Assembly (NCBI GenBank): GCA_964424105.1
Contig: CAYRHJ010000004.1
Span: forward strand, 76,065-140,064
Direction: 5' to 3'
From: CAYRHJ01 sp964424105
GTDB taxonomy: Bacteria > Planctomycetota > Phycisphaerae > UBA1845
Length of the DNA: 64,000 nt
The notes beneath the pieces are model-generated. The model ran no database searches. It saw only the letters and a list, made by a program, of their open reading frames with translations, and was not told the origin of the DNA. Both the position numbers and the translations under genes were made by a program. Shown here piece by piece: positions 27,229 through 38,100 of the stretch (position 1 is its first letter; every line of letters starts with the position of its first letter).

Positions 27229-30200
27229 TTAGAGACCCTGTGTCGGCGTGGTGATGAGAATCACCGCCGGGGAGATACGACCCACCGGCATCGATTCATC
27301 ATTCGAATTCGCCAACGTCAGGACTTCGTTGCCTCGCTTCAAGGTGACGCGGAACGCACCCACCGCATCCGTAGACGCCTGGAAGGTGAACGTACCGAGG
27401 TAGGCACGCTTGGCGCTGACACCGCCGCTGTAGGCCGCACCAGCCACACGACCACGCGGGTCGGTCGCCTTCACGTTCTCAACACCGTTCAGTACGAAGT
27501 CGGAACGATCGGCAATCTGTGCGTCCAACAACTCGAGCTGCCCGCGACGACCACCCGTCGTCTGAACGGCGATCTCGTAACCTCGCAGATCCGTCACGTT
27601 GTCCACGTAGACGGCGACCTCGATCACATCGCCCGCATGAGCGGTCCGACGCGACGGGATGAGCTGCAAGCTGGGAGCATCGCCGGCGGTGTTGCTGGTG
27701 ATTCCCAAATCGCTCGTTCCTGAACGATCCGCGGCAGGAGCGCTGCACGCCGGACCACCCGGACAAGGAGCGCCCGGAGCCGGCGGAACCGGATTGCACG
27801 CACAGCACGGGTCAATGTCACTGAACGCATTCAACACCGCGAACAGGTCACCCAAATTAACTGTGCCGTTCCCAGCGCACGGATTGATATCGATATCCTC
27901 GAACGAGCAGTTCACGAATATGTCGGCGAAACCATCCAACACGCAGAACAGGTCAAACAGACTGACCGTTGTGTCATGGTTCACGTCGCCATACTTGTTC
28001 GGAATGCGGTCGCAAATGCCATCGTCACAAACGCCCACGAAGCAAACATTGCAACGCTCGCACTCGAAATTGTCGAAGCACTGCGGAGCCGCCTCCGGAT
28101 GCACAATCGCGGTAGCAACACCGTTATCGAAGCACAAGCCCTTGACCAACAACCGCTCGTTGAGAACGTCCGAGGGCACTCCAACGTCGATAATCTGGCC
28201 GTTGCACAGACGATCGATCTGACCACCGACGTTGACGCCGTAGACATCCGCGGTGACGTCGAAACCGGCCATCGCATCAAACACGCCGATGATCGACTTG
28301 CCGGCCACGTCCTTGATCAACGCAGCCATATCATCGTTGCTGGGCGGTTCCAGACCAGTGTCGTTAAACGCCGCCAGAACGGACGCCGTACCGGCCACCG
28401 GGATCGGTCCCGATGTCGCGATGTCGAAGTAATGCTTCCACGGCGCACGAACGGTTCGCCAACGATTCTGGTCGGCTTCGCCACCGGGCACCTTCGTTTG
28501 GATGCCGTTGATGTAGGCGTGCTGGGTGTCAAAGTAGTAGCCCAGCCCGGTCGCAATCGGCATCGAAGGCGGACAAGGAATGCTCTTGACGGCAATGATC
28601 TTGTCCGTTCCGCCGGCCGTCAGGTCGAACGAATGGTCGTTCACACTCGCACCGCCCCATGCATCGGCGATGTCACGGTTATGCCGAACGTTGTTACGAT
28701 CGCCGCCATTCGAGTTCGTCCAGAACCAGTTGAACGGCGTTCCGCGAAGGTCGTTCACGATCGAGAGCCAGTAGCGTTTATTGGGCTCGATCAGGGCCGG
28801 CGTCAGCGGATCACCGCTAATGTCGTACCAGTACTCGTAAACGATTCGTCCCGGGTTCCCGGTAAGTTCCCCGACCATTCGCATCGTATCGAATTCCGTC
28901 AGGGTGTTTCCGACTCCGTAAAGCTTCACGATCGCACCGGGCTTGCCATTCAGATCATCCCAGACCTGAATTTCGAACTTGTCGCCCGGATTCAACGTGT
29001 CTTCCGGCGCGTTGGTATTGTAATTCCCGCGCCAGTGGATGTCCGTAACCGTGGTGGACACGAAGAACGTAAAGTCGTCCGCACACTGCTCACCACCCGG
29101 CACCAAGCTAAAACCGTTCAGGTCCGAAACATCCGTCGTTCCGCCGGCCAGGCCGTCGGACGGCTGATTCCAAACGATGCCGCCCGTCTGCGTCCGCCAG
29201 TTACCACAGGCCACGTCCCAAGGCAGGTCCTTGGTAAACTTCGAAACCGTCGCACTGCCCAGACAGAAGGCCAAGTTGATGTCGACAATGTCGCCATCGC
29301 CGTCGCCGTTGCCCTCAGCCGCTTCGTCGCAGTTTGTGGTGGCTACGTCGTCGACGTACGGCACGCAGTCGTAACCGTTGCCGATGTTCGAAAAGTCCGG
29401 ACAGTTCGTCGCGGTGGGCTGATTCGGCGTATCCAGCGGACCTCGGTCACGGTAGGCCACATCGTCCCCCGCATCCGAAAGCATGAGGAACACCTGCGGA
29501 CCCTCGCCGTTCACCGAGTCCCAACTGAACTCCAGCCAGTATTTCTGACCGCCGACAGCCTCGAACGGTGGTTCGAGATTGAACGTCACTCGATCCGCGT
29601 CGGTCAGGTCTGTAGGCCTGAAGACTTCCGGATTCGTATCCGGATAGCCGCCGCCCGGAGCGAGAGCACCAGGACCCGAGCAGCCGCCCGTCACAGTCCC
29701 GTCCAGGTAAAAGGCGAGGTCGACGGCGGTTCCTTCTTCGGCGTCACCGGCATTTGCAAGCCAGAAGGTGACGCTGCGAATCGTTGTATTCGAGGCCAGC
29801 GTGAAATCGTCCGCGGCTGGGAAATGCAACGTAGCGGAAGTGGCGGCGCCGATGGCGTCCTGATTTTCGTCGTTCGGTGCCTGAATATAGACACAGCCCG
29901 ACTCGATCAGCTCGCACTTCCTCTGATGGGGAACCTCAACCAGATGGACCACCGTGGCGTCATTAGGATTGCCCGGCGGATTGCCAATGATGTCCACATT
30001 GACGTGCTGAATCTGCTGTTCGGTTTGAACATTGGACGCATCCGCAGCCACACCCGGAATAAAGCAACTGGTGTCGGGATCGTTGTCCAAACAGCCTTCA
30101 TCACCCGGGAAGATTCCCGGCAGATTCACGTTGTTCGCCCACGCTCCGTCGTTGGAGAACAGAGCGATGGCATCCAACCCCAACTCGCCATCATCGACCA

Positions 30201-32853
30201 TGATCGTGCCGAATGGGTCAGCCACACGCCAGTACGTAACCAGCGGGGAAACGAGGAGTCGCGAATCAAACGTTCCGCCGTTGGCATTGAGCTGCGTGAC
30301 GGTCATCAAGGACCGCTGAACAACGGACAGATTAAGTTCGTAATCACCCGTCGTCGTTACGGCTTCATCCGCCGCCACGTTACCGTCCTGGGCAATACCG
30401 CAGGATTTGGACGAGGCGCCCACTTGAGGAACGCCCGGTGCCGGAACCGCGAACTGAGCGGCAGATCCCACGCACGCGAGATACGTCCCCGGCGCGAGAA
30501 CCACTTGAACTCGCGCGTCGGTCGTCGGGCTGGTGATCGGATCCTCGTTGGGAATACCGGGATCATCCGCACCCAACAGGGACAGGCCGTCTTCGTCATA
30601 GACCCACACCGACGGCTTGGCCAGATTCGGTCCGCACGCGCAACCGCCCGTGCATGCACCCGCCGTACCGTTGGCACGAGTCGAGACACAAATCAGATCA
30701 GTTTGCGTCACGTCGAACGCGTAACAGTCCAGATCGTTCTGGCCTGGATTGATTTGGGCCGGGATTTGGCGGTCGCAGTTCGTGCTGCTCAACGAGCCGC
30801 GAACTCGCACGGGAGTCGCCGGACGCACCGAACCGACAGGATCAGCCGTCAGGGCTGCGTCGTTATCATCCTCGCCGCCGCCTTCAACGTTGTTGCAAGG
30901 CGTTCCCAGTTCGTCGCAGCCACCGGTCGACGGAATACCCGACAGGTAGTAGTCACACCACCAGCATTCGGGCCAGGCGTTCTGACCCACGCGCTCCACG
31001 ATCAGCGGGCTGCACGACCGCAATTGCAGCCGAGTCAGACGCGAAGAAATGGTGGTCGTCCGAGGGTAGTTGGCCGCGTTGGCGAAGTTCCCGTCGAACG
31101 TCGCCGGACAGCAATCCCGATCGTTCCCGGAGGCCAACAGACAATTGAACACGTCCGCATCGGTGCCCGGTGAAACCACGGCGCCGCTGTTGTCATAGTC
31201 AAAAAACAGGCAGTCGCCGCCTTGGCCGATGCAAGCTGTGAATGAGGCGGCATCATTACCATCCACCACGCCGTCCGGATCGAAAACGATACCGCCGGTC
31301 GTGGAGAAATCACCGCTGCACTCGTCGAAACGAATGGCATCCAAACGCTCGACCAGCGTGTCGGCATCGTCATTGGCGAATGGGACGGCCCTTCCGGACA
31401 TAGGAACCCTCTGAGTCGGAATGGCTTTGTGCGGCGGGTAGCCGGGTCGATAGTCAAAAATCCCAGTCGGGAAGCTGCTTTCGATCCACGTCCCCGTTCC
31501 ATTGGCGGTATTGGGGCAGGTCTTGACGGTCGTCAAATTGTCAACCGCTCCCAGAATCGCCGGCAGAGATTCGTCGTCATTCAAACCGACCTGTGCGTTC
31601 ATGCCGCAGATCGTCTGGTTGCAACGGTTCGGGCCGCCGATCAGGTCTCCCGGGGGGACCGAATTGCCCACGCAAAGAGTTGCCCGCGGACCGTCATCGG
31701 TGGTGACAATGAGCCTCGGGCCGGCTGACACCATCGTGATAACGACCGGACCGCCGCAGTTGGCCAGGTTAAAGTTAGCAGCCAAGCCGGCAGTCACGTC
31801 GGCGAGCGTGTCACCGCCAATAACGGCGTAAGATGCCTTGCAGGCACCCGTCAGAATCGGATCAGCCCCACAGGCACCCGGCGTGCAATCTGAATCCGGT
31901 TGCTGAGAAACGAGAACCTCAATGGTGCACCCGCCCTGGGGGGTACCCGAAAGAGTGGCCACCGTGGTTCCACCATTGGCACGCGAGCCGAACAACTGGA
32001 ACTGCGTGTCGCGGTCCTGCCACCCAGGCTCGACTTCGGCTGGGTTCCAGAAGTCGGGGATGTGCCCCGGCTCGATGAAGTTCGGCAAGAACGACATAAC
32101 CGATGGGAACTGCCCCAATTGGCTGCGGGCCATGAATGTAAACGTCTGAGGCGGGAAAGGCTCGACCGGCGTGATGTTCACCCACTGAAGCCCGCCCGGA
32201 GCGACCCACTGCTCACCGGCATTAAAAGAAACCTCAAAGCGGCGGGCCGTGATGCTTTCTTCCACCAGCCGAAAACCGGGATCGGTCGCGGCGACTTGGA
32301 AGGTTTCAACACCAACCCCCAGTGTGGTTGCGTTGATCGGACCACCCAGACCGGGGTTCACCGCACCGGGGAGCTGCACAGCCGGATCGTGATCCCAAAA
32401 AGCGACCACCACGCCGTCCAGCGGCTCAGGTGCACCGTTCCCGAAAATGAACCGGGATTTGAAAGAACGCACGACGGTGCCCGCCGGCAAATTGATCTCA
32501 TCAGCCAACAGGCTCAGTGGGTTATTGGCCACCGGGGGGCCGAAGCCCATGTCCAATGTGGATGATTGGTTCGCGAAGAAGAACCCACCCGTGCTTGCTT
32601 CAAACAAATTGTCGTGAACGAGTTCATCAGTGGGCGGGATGGCTGAAGGCCCTGCTCCAGCATCGAGTTTCAACATGGGAACTTCAAGAAACGGCTTCGG
32701 TTCCAAGCCCAAATGCTGATTCTCAGCCCTCTGTTGGCTCCTTACATCCGGGGCCAACTCCTGTCCCGGGACATTGCCAGCCCACACAGGGACACTAAAC
32801 AGCGAAACGGCAAGCATGCTCGCCGTCGCTAGAGTCCGTCTACCTTGCCTCAT
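27229..32853 (-). CDS. Giant secreted protein with dockerin-like and cohesin-like C-terminal domains
   Basis: 1,874 residues from the ATG at 32853, which has a textbook AAGGAGGT seven to eight bases upstream; the signal peptide ends VPVWAG. The long body contains several beta-rich segments of choice-of-anchor/PPC type, for example DLDCYAFDVTQTDLICVST and GTYLACVGSAAQFA, and repeated SFNAGEQWVAPGG-like strands. Near residue 1700 a dockerin-like pair is visible: YGDVNHDTTVSLFDLFCVL and GNGTVNLGDLFAVLNAFSD. The last 120 residues (AGDVIEVAVYVDNVTDLRGY to SPAVILITTP) look like a cohesin-type sandwich. Having both cohesin- and dockerin-like modules suggests surface assembly, but no partner was proven. 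The tail is near-identical in pattern to the frameshifted gene at 2684. Confidence 0.85.
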   Translation of the reverse strand: MRQGRRTLATASMLAVSLFSVPVWAGNVPGQELAPDVRSQQRAENQHLGLEPKPFLEVPMLKLDAGAGPSAIPPTDELVHDNLFEASTGGFFFANQSSTLDMGFGPPVANNPLSLLADEINLPAGTVVRSFKSRFIFGNGAPEPLDGVVVAFWDHDPAVQLPGAVNPGLGGPINATTLGVGVETFQVAATDPGFRLVEESITARRFEVSFNAGEQWVAPGGLQWVNITPVEPFPPQTFTFMARSQLGQFPSVMSFLPNFIEPGHIPDFWNPAEVEPGWQDRDTQFQLFGSRANGGTTVATLSGTPQGGCTIEVLVSQQPDSDCTPGACGADPILTGACKASYAVIGGDTLADVTAGLAANFNLANCGGPVVITMVSAGPRLIVTTDDGPRATLCVGNSVPPGDLIGGPNRCNQTICGMNAQVGLNDDESLPAILGAVDNLTTVKTCPNTANGTGTWIESSFPTGIFDYRPGYPPHKAIPTQRVPMSGRAVPFANDDADTLVERLDAIRFDECSGDFSTTGGIVFDPDGVVDGNDAASFTACIGQGGDCLFFDYDNSGAVVSPGTDADVFNCLLASGNDRDCCPATFDGNFANAANYPRTTTISSRLTRLQLRSCSPLIVERVGQNAWPECWWCDYYLSGIPSTGGCDELGTPCNNVEGGGEDDNDAALTADPVGSVRPATPVRVRGSLSSTNCDRQIPAQINPGQNDLDCYAFDVTQTDLICVSTRANGTAGACTGGCACGPNLAKPSVWVYDEDGLSLLGADDPGIPNEDPITSPTTDARVQVVLAPGTYLACVGSAAQFAVPAPGVPQVGASSKSCGIAQDGNVAADEAVTTTGDYELNLSVVQRSLMTVTQLNANGGTFDSRLLVSPLVTYWRVADPFGTIMVDDGELGLDAIALFSNDGAWANNVNLPGIFPGDEGCLDNDPDTSCFIPGVAADASNVQTEQQIQHVNVDIIGNPPGNPNDATVVHLVEVPHQRKCELIESGCVYIQAPNDENQDAIGAATSATLHFPAADDFTLASNTTIRSVTFWLANAGDAEEGTAVDLAFYLDGTVTGGCSGPGALAPGGGYPDTNPEVFRPTDLTDADRVTFNLEPPFEAVGGQKYWLEFSWDSVNGEGPQVFLMLSDAGDDVAYRDRGPLDTPNQPTATNCPDFSNIGNGYDCVPYVDDVATTNCDEAAEGNGDGDGDIVDINLAFCLGSATVSKFTKDLPWDVACGNWRTQTGGIVWNQPSDGLAGGTTDVSDLNGFSLVPGGEQCADDFTFFVSTTVTDIHWRGNYNTNAPEDTLNPGDKFEIQVWDDLNGKPGAIVKLYGVGNTLTEFDTMRMVGELTGNPGRIVYEYWYDISGDPLTPALIEPNKRYWLSIVNDLRGTPFNWFWTNSNGGDRNNVRHNRDIADAWGGASVNDHSFDLTAGGTDKIIAVKSIPCPPSMPIATGLGYYFDTQHAYINGIQTKVPGGEADQNRWRTVRAPWKHYFDIATSGPIPVAGTASVLAAFNDTGLEPPSNDDMAALIKDVAGKSIIGVFDAMAGFDVTADVYGVNVGGQIDRLCNGQIIDVGVPSDVLNERLLVKGLCFDNGVATAIVHPEAAPQCFDNFECERCNVCFVGVCDDGICDRIPNKYGDVNHDTTVSLFDLFCVLDGFADIFVNCSFEDIDINPCAGNGTVNLGDLFAVLNAFSDIDPCCACNPVPPAPGAPCPGGPACSAPAADRSGTSDLGITSNTAGDAPSLQLIPSRRTAHAGDVIEVAVYVDNVTDLRGYEIAVQTTGGRRGQLELLDAQIADRSDFVLNGVENVKATDPRGRVAGAAYSGGVSAKRAYLGTFTFQASTDAVGAFRVTLKRGNEVLTLANSNDESMPVGRISPAVILITTPTQGL

Positions 32854-33694
32854 TGTTACCTCCTTAGAAACCTCCCTAGGCCTCAGACATTGCGTTCCCC
32901 GACCCGCAAAAAGCCGGTTCATCGACCGCGAGATGGGACCACGCACTCTATTCATCAAAACGTCATCCTGGAGAATCGACAAACCGGTGCGAGCGGAAAC
33001 ACCCGTTTCCCCATCCTCCTCCTGTTCGAGAGAATCCTTGTTCTCTGCAACTCTTCACTGCTTGGGATTCCTCAATCCCCCTCCAAAATTAAATCCCTGC
33101 GTTCATGAAATGCGAAAAGAAGAAAGCACATGCCAAGCCTCTTGAACGCCACTTGGCTGTTGCCAACCCTGAAACCGAATGTGCTTGTGGGACTTTCGCT
33201 TCCATTCCTCCTTCCTGTAAACGACGATTGACATGGTTTATCCGAAGCCGCAAATCGAAAAAACAAATATGACCGACGCGCACAACAATCGATCACCATG
33301 CGGGCCGCGCCAAAGTACGCAAATATCATCTACCTTGAACGCCGGCCAACATTGCGGACAACTCCCATGCCGAACCGCAACAGCCGGATTGAGGCTCCGC
33401 CCGAAAGGGCATCCTCTCAATACGTCCTATTAGTTCCACTATTTACCCGTACTGACAGGAAATTGCAAGTCAAAATATCAGTTTGGCGACGCGGATCGAA
33501 AGATGTGAATTTTTGAAGAATTGGTTACATTTTCCACACCTTCCGCAATGTTACACTTGGCGACGGACCCTCTTCCATATCAACAAGCGAAGATTCAAAT
33601 GCAATTACATCGACATTGCTAATATACAAGCAGAAAAGCAATAAATTGGCCCGCTACAACCCGATTTCTGTGGTAATATACTTGTTGAGGACAA
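32854..33694. other. Long divergent intergenic region
   Basis: About 840 bp without a supported gene. It is notably AT-richer toward the right (33430-33690). It should carry divergent promoters: a possible -10 (TAATAT, 33674-33679) lies just before the DUF1501 start. A second GGGAGG precedes the main ribosome-binding site of the giant protein on the - strand. Confidence 0.5.
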
Positions 33695-34978
33695 ATGGCT
33701 CATCATGGTTGCAATGATTATTGTCTGACCCGCCGCCAATTTCTACGGGCGGCTTCCGGCGGAGGCGCTGCCGGGTTTCTCGGACTCATCGATCCGGCCA
33801 TCGTGTGGGGTCAGTCCGGACCCTTGGCCACCGCGGACACCGTCATCCTTTTATGGATGGGAGGCGGTCAAAGCCATCTGGATACCTGGGATCCCAAACC
33901 GGGCACCGACTCCGGTGGGCCATTTGAAACCATCCAATCGGCGGTAGACGGCGTACGAATCGGCGAACATCTGCCGCTCGTTGCCCGCGAATTCAAGAAC
34001 CTGTCCATCGTTCGTTCCCTCACCTCGCGTGAAGGCAGCCACGAACGTGCGACCTATTTGATGCACACCGGGCATCGGCCTTTGGGCAGCATTCAACACT
34101 CCACACTGGGCTCCATCGTTACCAAGATGAAAGGGCGAGGTGACCCCCACCTGCCACCCTACGTCACCATCGGCGGTCAAACCTGGCCCGCCGGATACCT
34201 CGGTTCCAAACACGCAGCCTTTCACATCGCGGACCCCATCAACCCGGCTCGCGATCTTGATTATCACGACGGCGTCGACGCCCAGCGTTTTAATCAACGT
34301 TTGAAATTGTTGAAAAGATTCGATCGCAAGTTTGAGCAGCAGCACCGCGGCAAGGCGGTCATCGAAGCCTACGCGGATCACTACCAAGCGGCCTACGAAT
34401 TGATGCGTAGCCCAGCCGTTTCCGCGTTCGATCTATCGCGCGAGCCAGCGCTCATTCGCGAGCGATATGGCGATTCGTTTTTCGGACAGGGATGCCTGCT
34501 GGCTCGCAGGCTCGCACAGGTCAAAACCCGTTTCGTCGAGGTCACGCTTCCGGGATGGGACACGCATCAAGACAACTTCGAATCGGTCAAACGACTGAGC
34601 GCCGACCTTGATCGTGCCTTCAGCGCACTATTGGCCGACCTGCGACAACGCGACCTGTTGGATCGCACGCTGGTCATCCTCTGTAGCGAGTTTGGCCGAA
34701 CTCCACAAATCAACGCCGACCAGGGTCGGGACCATTGGCCACGGGTGTGGAGCAGTGTACTCGGCGGCGGGGGCATCGTCGGCGGACGGGTCGTCGGGGC
34801 GAGTACCGCCGGCGGCGAGGAGGTGGCCGACCGACCCTGCCAGATCGGCGAACTCCACGCCACGATCTGCAAATGCCTGGACATCGATCCGACGAAATCG
34901 AACGACACGCCGGAAGGTCGCCCCATCCGCGTGGTGGAAGACGTCAATCACAAACCGATCGCCGAACTGTTTTCGTGA
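33695..34978 (+). CDS. DUF1501 family TAT-exported protein
   Basis: 427 residues; the ATG at 33695 is preceded by TTGAGGACAA. A twin-arginine signal, LTRRQFLRAASGGGAAGF, is at residues 11-28. DUF1501 landmarks follow: VILLWMGGGQSHLDTWDPKP, SLTSREGSHERATYLMHTGH, RFVEVTLPGWDTHQDNF and VILCSEFGRTPQIN followed by GRDHWP. The family belongs to the sulfatase/alkaline-phosphatase-like superfamily and is very expanded in planctomycetes, usually beside DUF1549/DUF1553 cytochrome genes; none is adjacent here. Substrate is unknown. A hairpin at 35030 probably terminates transcription. Confidence 0.95.
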   Translation: MAHHGCNDYCLTRRQFLRAASGGGAAGFLGLIDPAIVWGQSGPLATADTVILLWMGGGQSHLDTWDPKPGTDSGGPFETIQSAVDGVRIGEHLPLVAREFKNLSIVRSLTSREGSHERATYLMHTGHRPLGSIQHSTLGSIVTKMKGRGDPHLPPYVTIGGQTWPAGYLGSKHAAFHIADPINPARDLDYHDGVDAQRFNQRLKLLKRFDRKFEQQHRGKAVIEAYADHYQAAYELMRSPAVSAFDLSREPALIRERYGDSFFGQGCLLARRLAQVKTRFVEVTLPGWDTHQDNFESVKRLSADLDRAFSALLADLRQRDLLDRTLVILCSEFGRTPQINADQGRDHWPRVWSSVLGGGGIVGGRVVGASTAGGEEVADRPCQIGELHATICKCLDIDPTKSNDTPEGRPIRVVEDVNHKPIAELFS

Positions 34979-35029
34979 ACGCATTCGTCGGCCATCGCAT
35001 CAAACGTTTCGATCGGCTGAATTGGAAAG

Positions 35030-35053
35030 CGGAAACGGACACCGCCGTTTCCG
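35030..35053 (+). terminator. Hairpin after the DUF1501 gene
   Basis: CGGAAACGG (35030-35038), six-base loop, CCGTTTCCG (35045-35053): a perfect 9-bp stem about 50 bp after the stop, followed by GCCTTTCGG. The T run is weak. Confidence 0.6.
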
Positions 35054-35178
35054 GCCTTTCGGTCGGTTTGGCAGCCGCGCCCTCACACGCATGAACGAGC
35101 AACGGGTCATGACGGCTTCGTTCGGCTCGGCAGTCTTAAACTCCCGATCATGCGCCGGCACCGGGTCATGACGCACCC

Positions 35179-38100
35179 CTAGCGAGCGGGCGTCATCACC
35201 GCCGGGCCGCCGAGTTCCCTGGGCGGCGGCAAGGTCGGGGCTGGGCGATTCTTAAAACGCTCATAGCTGTGTGTGTGCATGCTGGATAGCGAAACCGGAC
35301 GCCCGGCGATGAACATGTGGCTAACCTTCGCCACCGTTTGGGTCGGCGGGTGCGTCGTGACAATCACGTCGGCGATCTTCCCCGCGTCCAATGACCCCAG
35401 CCTATCGTCCACTTCCAGCACGTGGGCCGCCCCGAGCGTCATACCGTAGACCGCGCGATCGGGATCCAACCCATAGGCAACCGCCATCCCTGCCTCTGTC
35501 CCCAAATCGTACGCGTTGGCGGCGCTTCCCGACGCGAAGCACCAGCGGACGCCGGCCCGATCCAACACGCCGGCACAGCGATAAATCGAATCCCAGGCTT
35601 CGAATTCATCTCGCGGATAGCTCAACACGCTATTCAGAATGACCGGCACCTCGTTTTCCTTCAGTTGATCCACCAGCTTCCATGATTCCAATCCGCCGGT
35701 AACCAAGGGCTTCAGTTCATGTTTCTTCGCAAATTCCAGCGCATCCAGAATGGCTTTGTAGCTCGACGCTGACAGGAACACGCGCTTCTCACCACGGACG
35801 TAGGGCAACATCGCTTCCAGGCGAAGGTCTCGATCCGGCGGCTCAGCCGAGCCGGATTCCGCCGCACCCATTGCGGCTGCATAGCGTTTGGCCTGCCCCA
35901 CGAAATCTTCCAATCGCTTCATTTGTTCCTTATGTTGCTTTTCGCGATTCTTTTTTTCTTCACCCGTCAGGTTCGGCGGCAGCGAAGGCACGGACAGATG
36001 CAGACCCACCCGATCGGACACCGACATTTCCGGCGCGGTCCAACCGTCCAGATGAATCAACGCGCTTTGGCCGGAAATCATACCGCCGGACGGAACCGCC
36101 AACTGCGACGTCAATCCGCCGCTGCGGGCGATGGCGATCAGTTCACTGTGCGGATGCACCGCCGACAGCGTTCGGAGTTCGGGTGCAAACGTGGCGATAT
36201 CGGATGCATCGATCGTCGCCCGAACCTGGTCGATCTCCCGGATGCCCAGGTTTCCACCCGCGTCGATAAGACCGGGATACACATGCTGACCGTTCACATT
36301 CACGATCGTCGCGCCCGCCGGCACGTCGACGTTTTTCCCCACAGCCACAATGCGATCATCCCTGATCAACACCGTTCCGCCCTCGATCGACGCCCCGCTG
36401 ACCGGATGGACCGTGCCCCCCACGATGGCGTAGTGCCCACGGGGTGCATCCGCCGTCGGGTCACCCGCATCCAGGTTCCAATCCAGCGGACCAGCGCCAG
36501 TCGCGGGTGTCGCATCGACATCCTCGAAATACACCACGCCTTCAATCAGCGTCATCACGTTTCTGCTGTGACTGTTCAGCGGGTGGCCGTTGAAGATGGC
36601 CAGGTCGCCGTCCATCCCCACCTCAATGCTGCCCACGCGGCCGTCAATGCCCAGTTGGATCGCGGCGTTCAACGTGACCAGGCGTAGGGCTTCATTTTCT
36701 GAAAGGGCTCCCCAGCGGATGCACTTGGCCGCCTCCTGATTCATCCAACGGATGGTGTTGGGCGAATCGGAATTGACCGTGGTCACGATGCCGCCCCGGG
36801 TCATCATGGCCGCATTGTGCGGAATCGCACCGTAGGCTTCGACTTTATAGGCCCAGAAATTGGAAAACGTCGACGCACCCGCCCCGTGTCGGGCGATTTC
36901 CGGAACGATGCGATAACCTTCCAGCACGTGTTGCAGCACGGCGATTCGAACGCCATAGTCCTCGACCACGTCCAGCAGTCGCAGGATTTCGTCACTCCGA
37001 TAACAATGGGAGTGGATCCACAGATCGCCGCTCAATATCTCCGACATCGCTTCCAGACGCAGATCGCGTCGTACCGGCGGAACCTCCTGCCCCGATGTTA
37101 CCTGCGCTCGATACCGCTCCCACTCGCTCGCGTATTGCCTGCCCTTTTCGAAAGCGTCTCGGATCACGGCTTCAACGCCCATCCGGCTGCCCGGAAACCG
37201 CTCGTCCCGATTACGAAACGAATTGGACCGCTTGACGTTTTCTCCCAATGCAAACTTGATGGTTCGCGGCGCATCATGCAGGATCATATCTTCCACCGGA
37301 CGCAGGTACTTCAGCTTGAATGTCACGTTCTGACCGCCGATGGGGTTGGCCGACCCATGCATGGCATGCGTCGTGGTCACCCCGCCGGCCAGCGCTCGAT
37401 AGATGCCCACCGAATCGTTGTTGACCAAATCCCCCACGCGAACTTCCGCCGTCACCGATAGCGTGCCTTCATTAATACCGGAGATGGCCATGTGCGAATG
37501 GGCGTCAATCATCCCGGGAATGACATATCGACCGCTCGCGTCGATGACCGGCGTGCCGGGCGGCGACGCAACGTCGCTGCCGATGGCGGTGATCTTGCCG
37601 TTTTGAATCAGGATGGATGCTCGATCCAACGTCGCGCCCGAAACGGTGATAACCGTTCCGTTGGCCACCAGCACGTCGCCCGTCGTTTGCGTGGACGGCA
37701 CGCGGTCAGCCTCAATCTCACAGTCCCAGACAGGGCCAATTTTCTCGTCTTCGGACGTATCCTCGGCTTCTTCGCCTTCGGGCACCGCGTCCGACGGGTC
37801 AGTCTCATCTTCGACCGCGTCCGTCTGGCCAACATCACTCTCCTGCGGGGATTCGTCCGTTTCATCGTCCTCCGCCGGCGCTCGACGCCCGCGCTGACCG
37901 CGTTGCCCCGCACCCCCATTGTCCTTGTCCTTGGCCTCCGCATCGATTTCGTGCTTTCGCCCATCGATAAAAACGTATTTCACCTTGGACTTATCTTTCT
38001 CCAGCGGACCGCTCATGACCGTCACGTTGGCCAACTGACCGACCGCGATCCGCCCGATCTGCCCGTCCATTTCAAACATCTCCGCCGGAATTCGCGTCAG

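Noticed and set aside
27976..31173. 1,065-codon plus-strand frame opposite the giant exoprotein
   Set aside because: It is Arg/Val/His-rich shadow sequence with no domain; the opposite strand has a signal peptide, strong ribosome-binding site and recognised modules.
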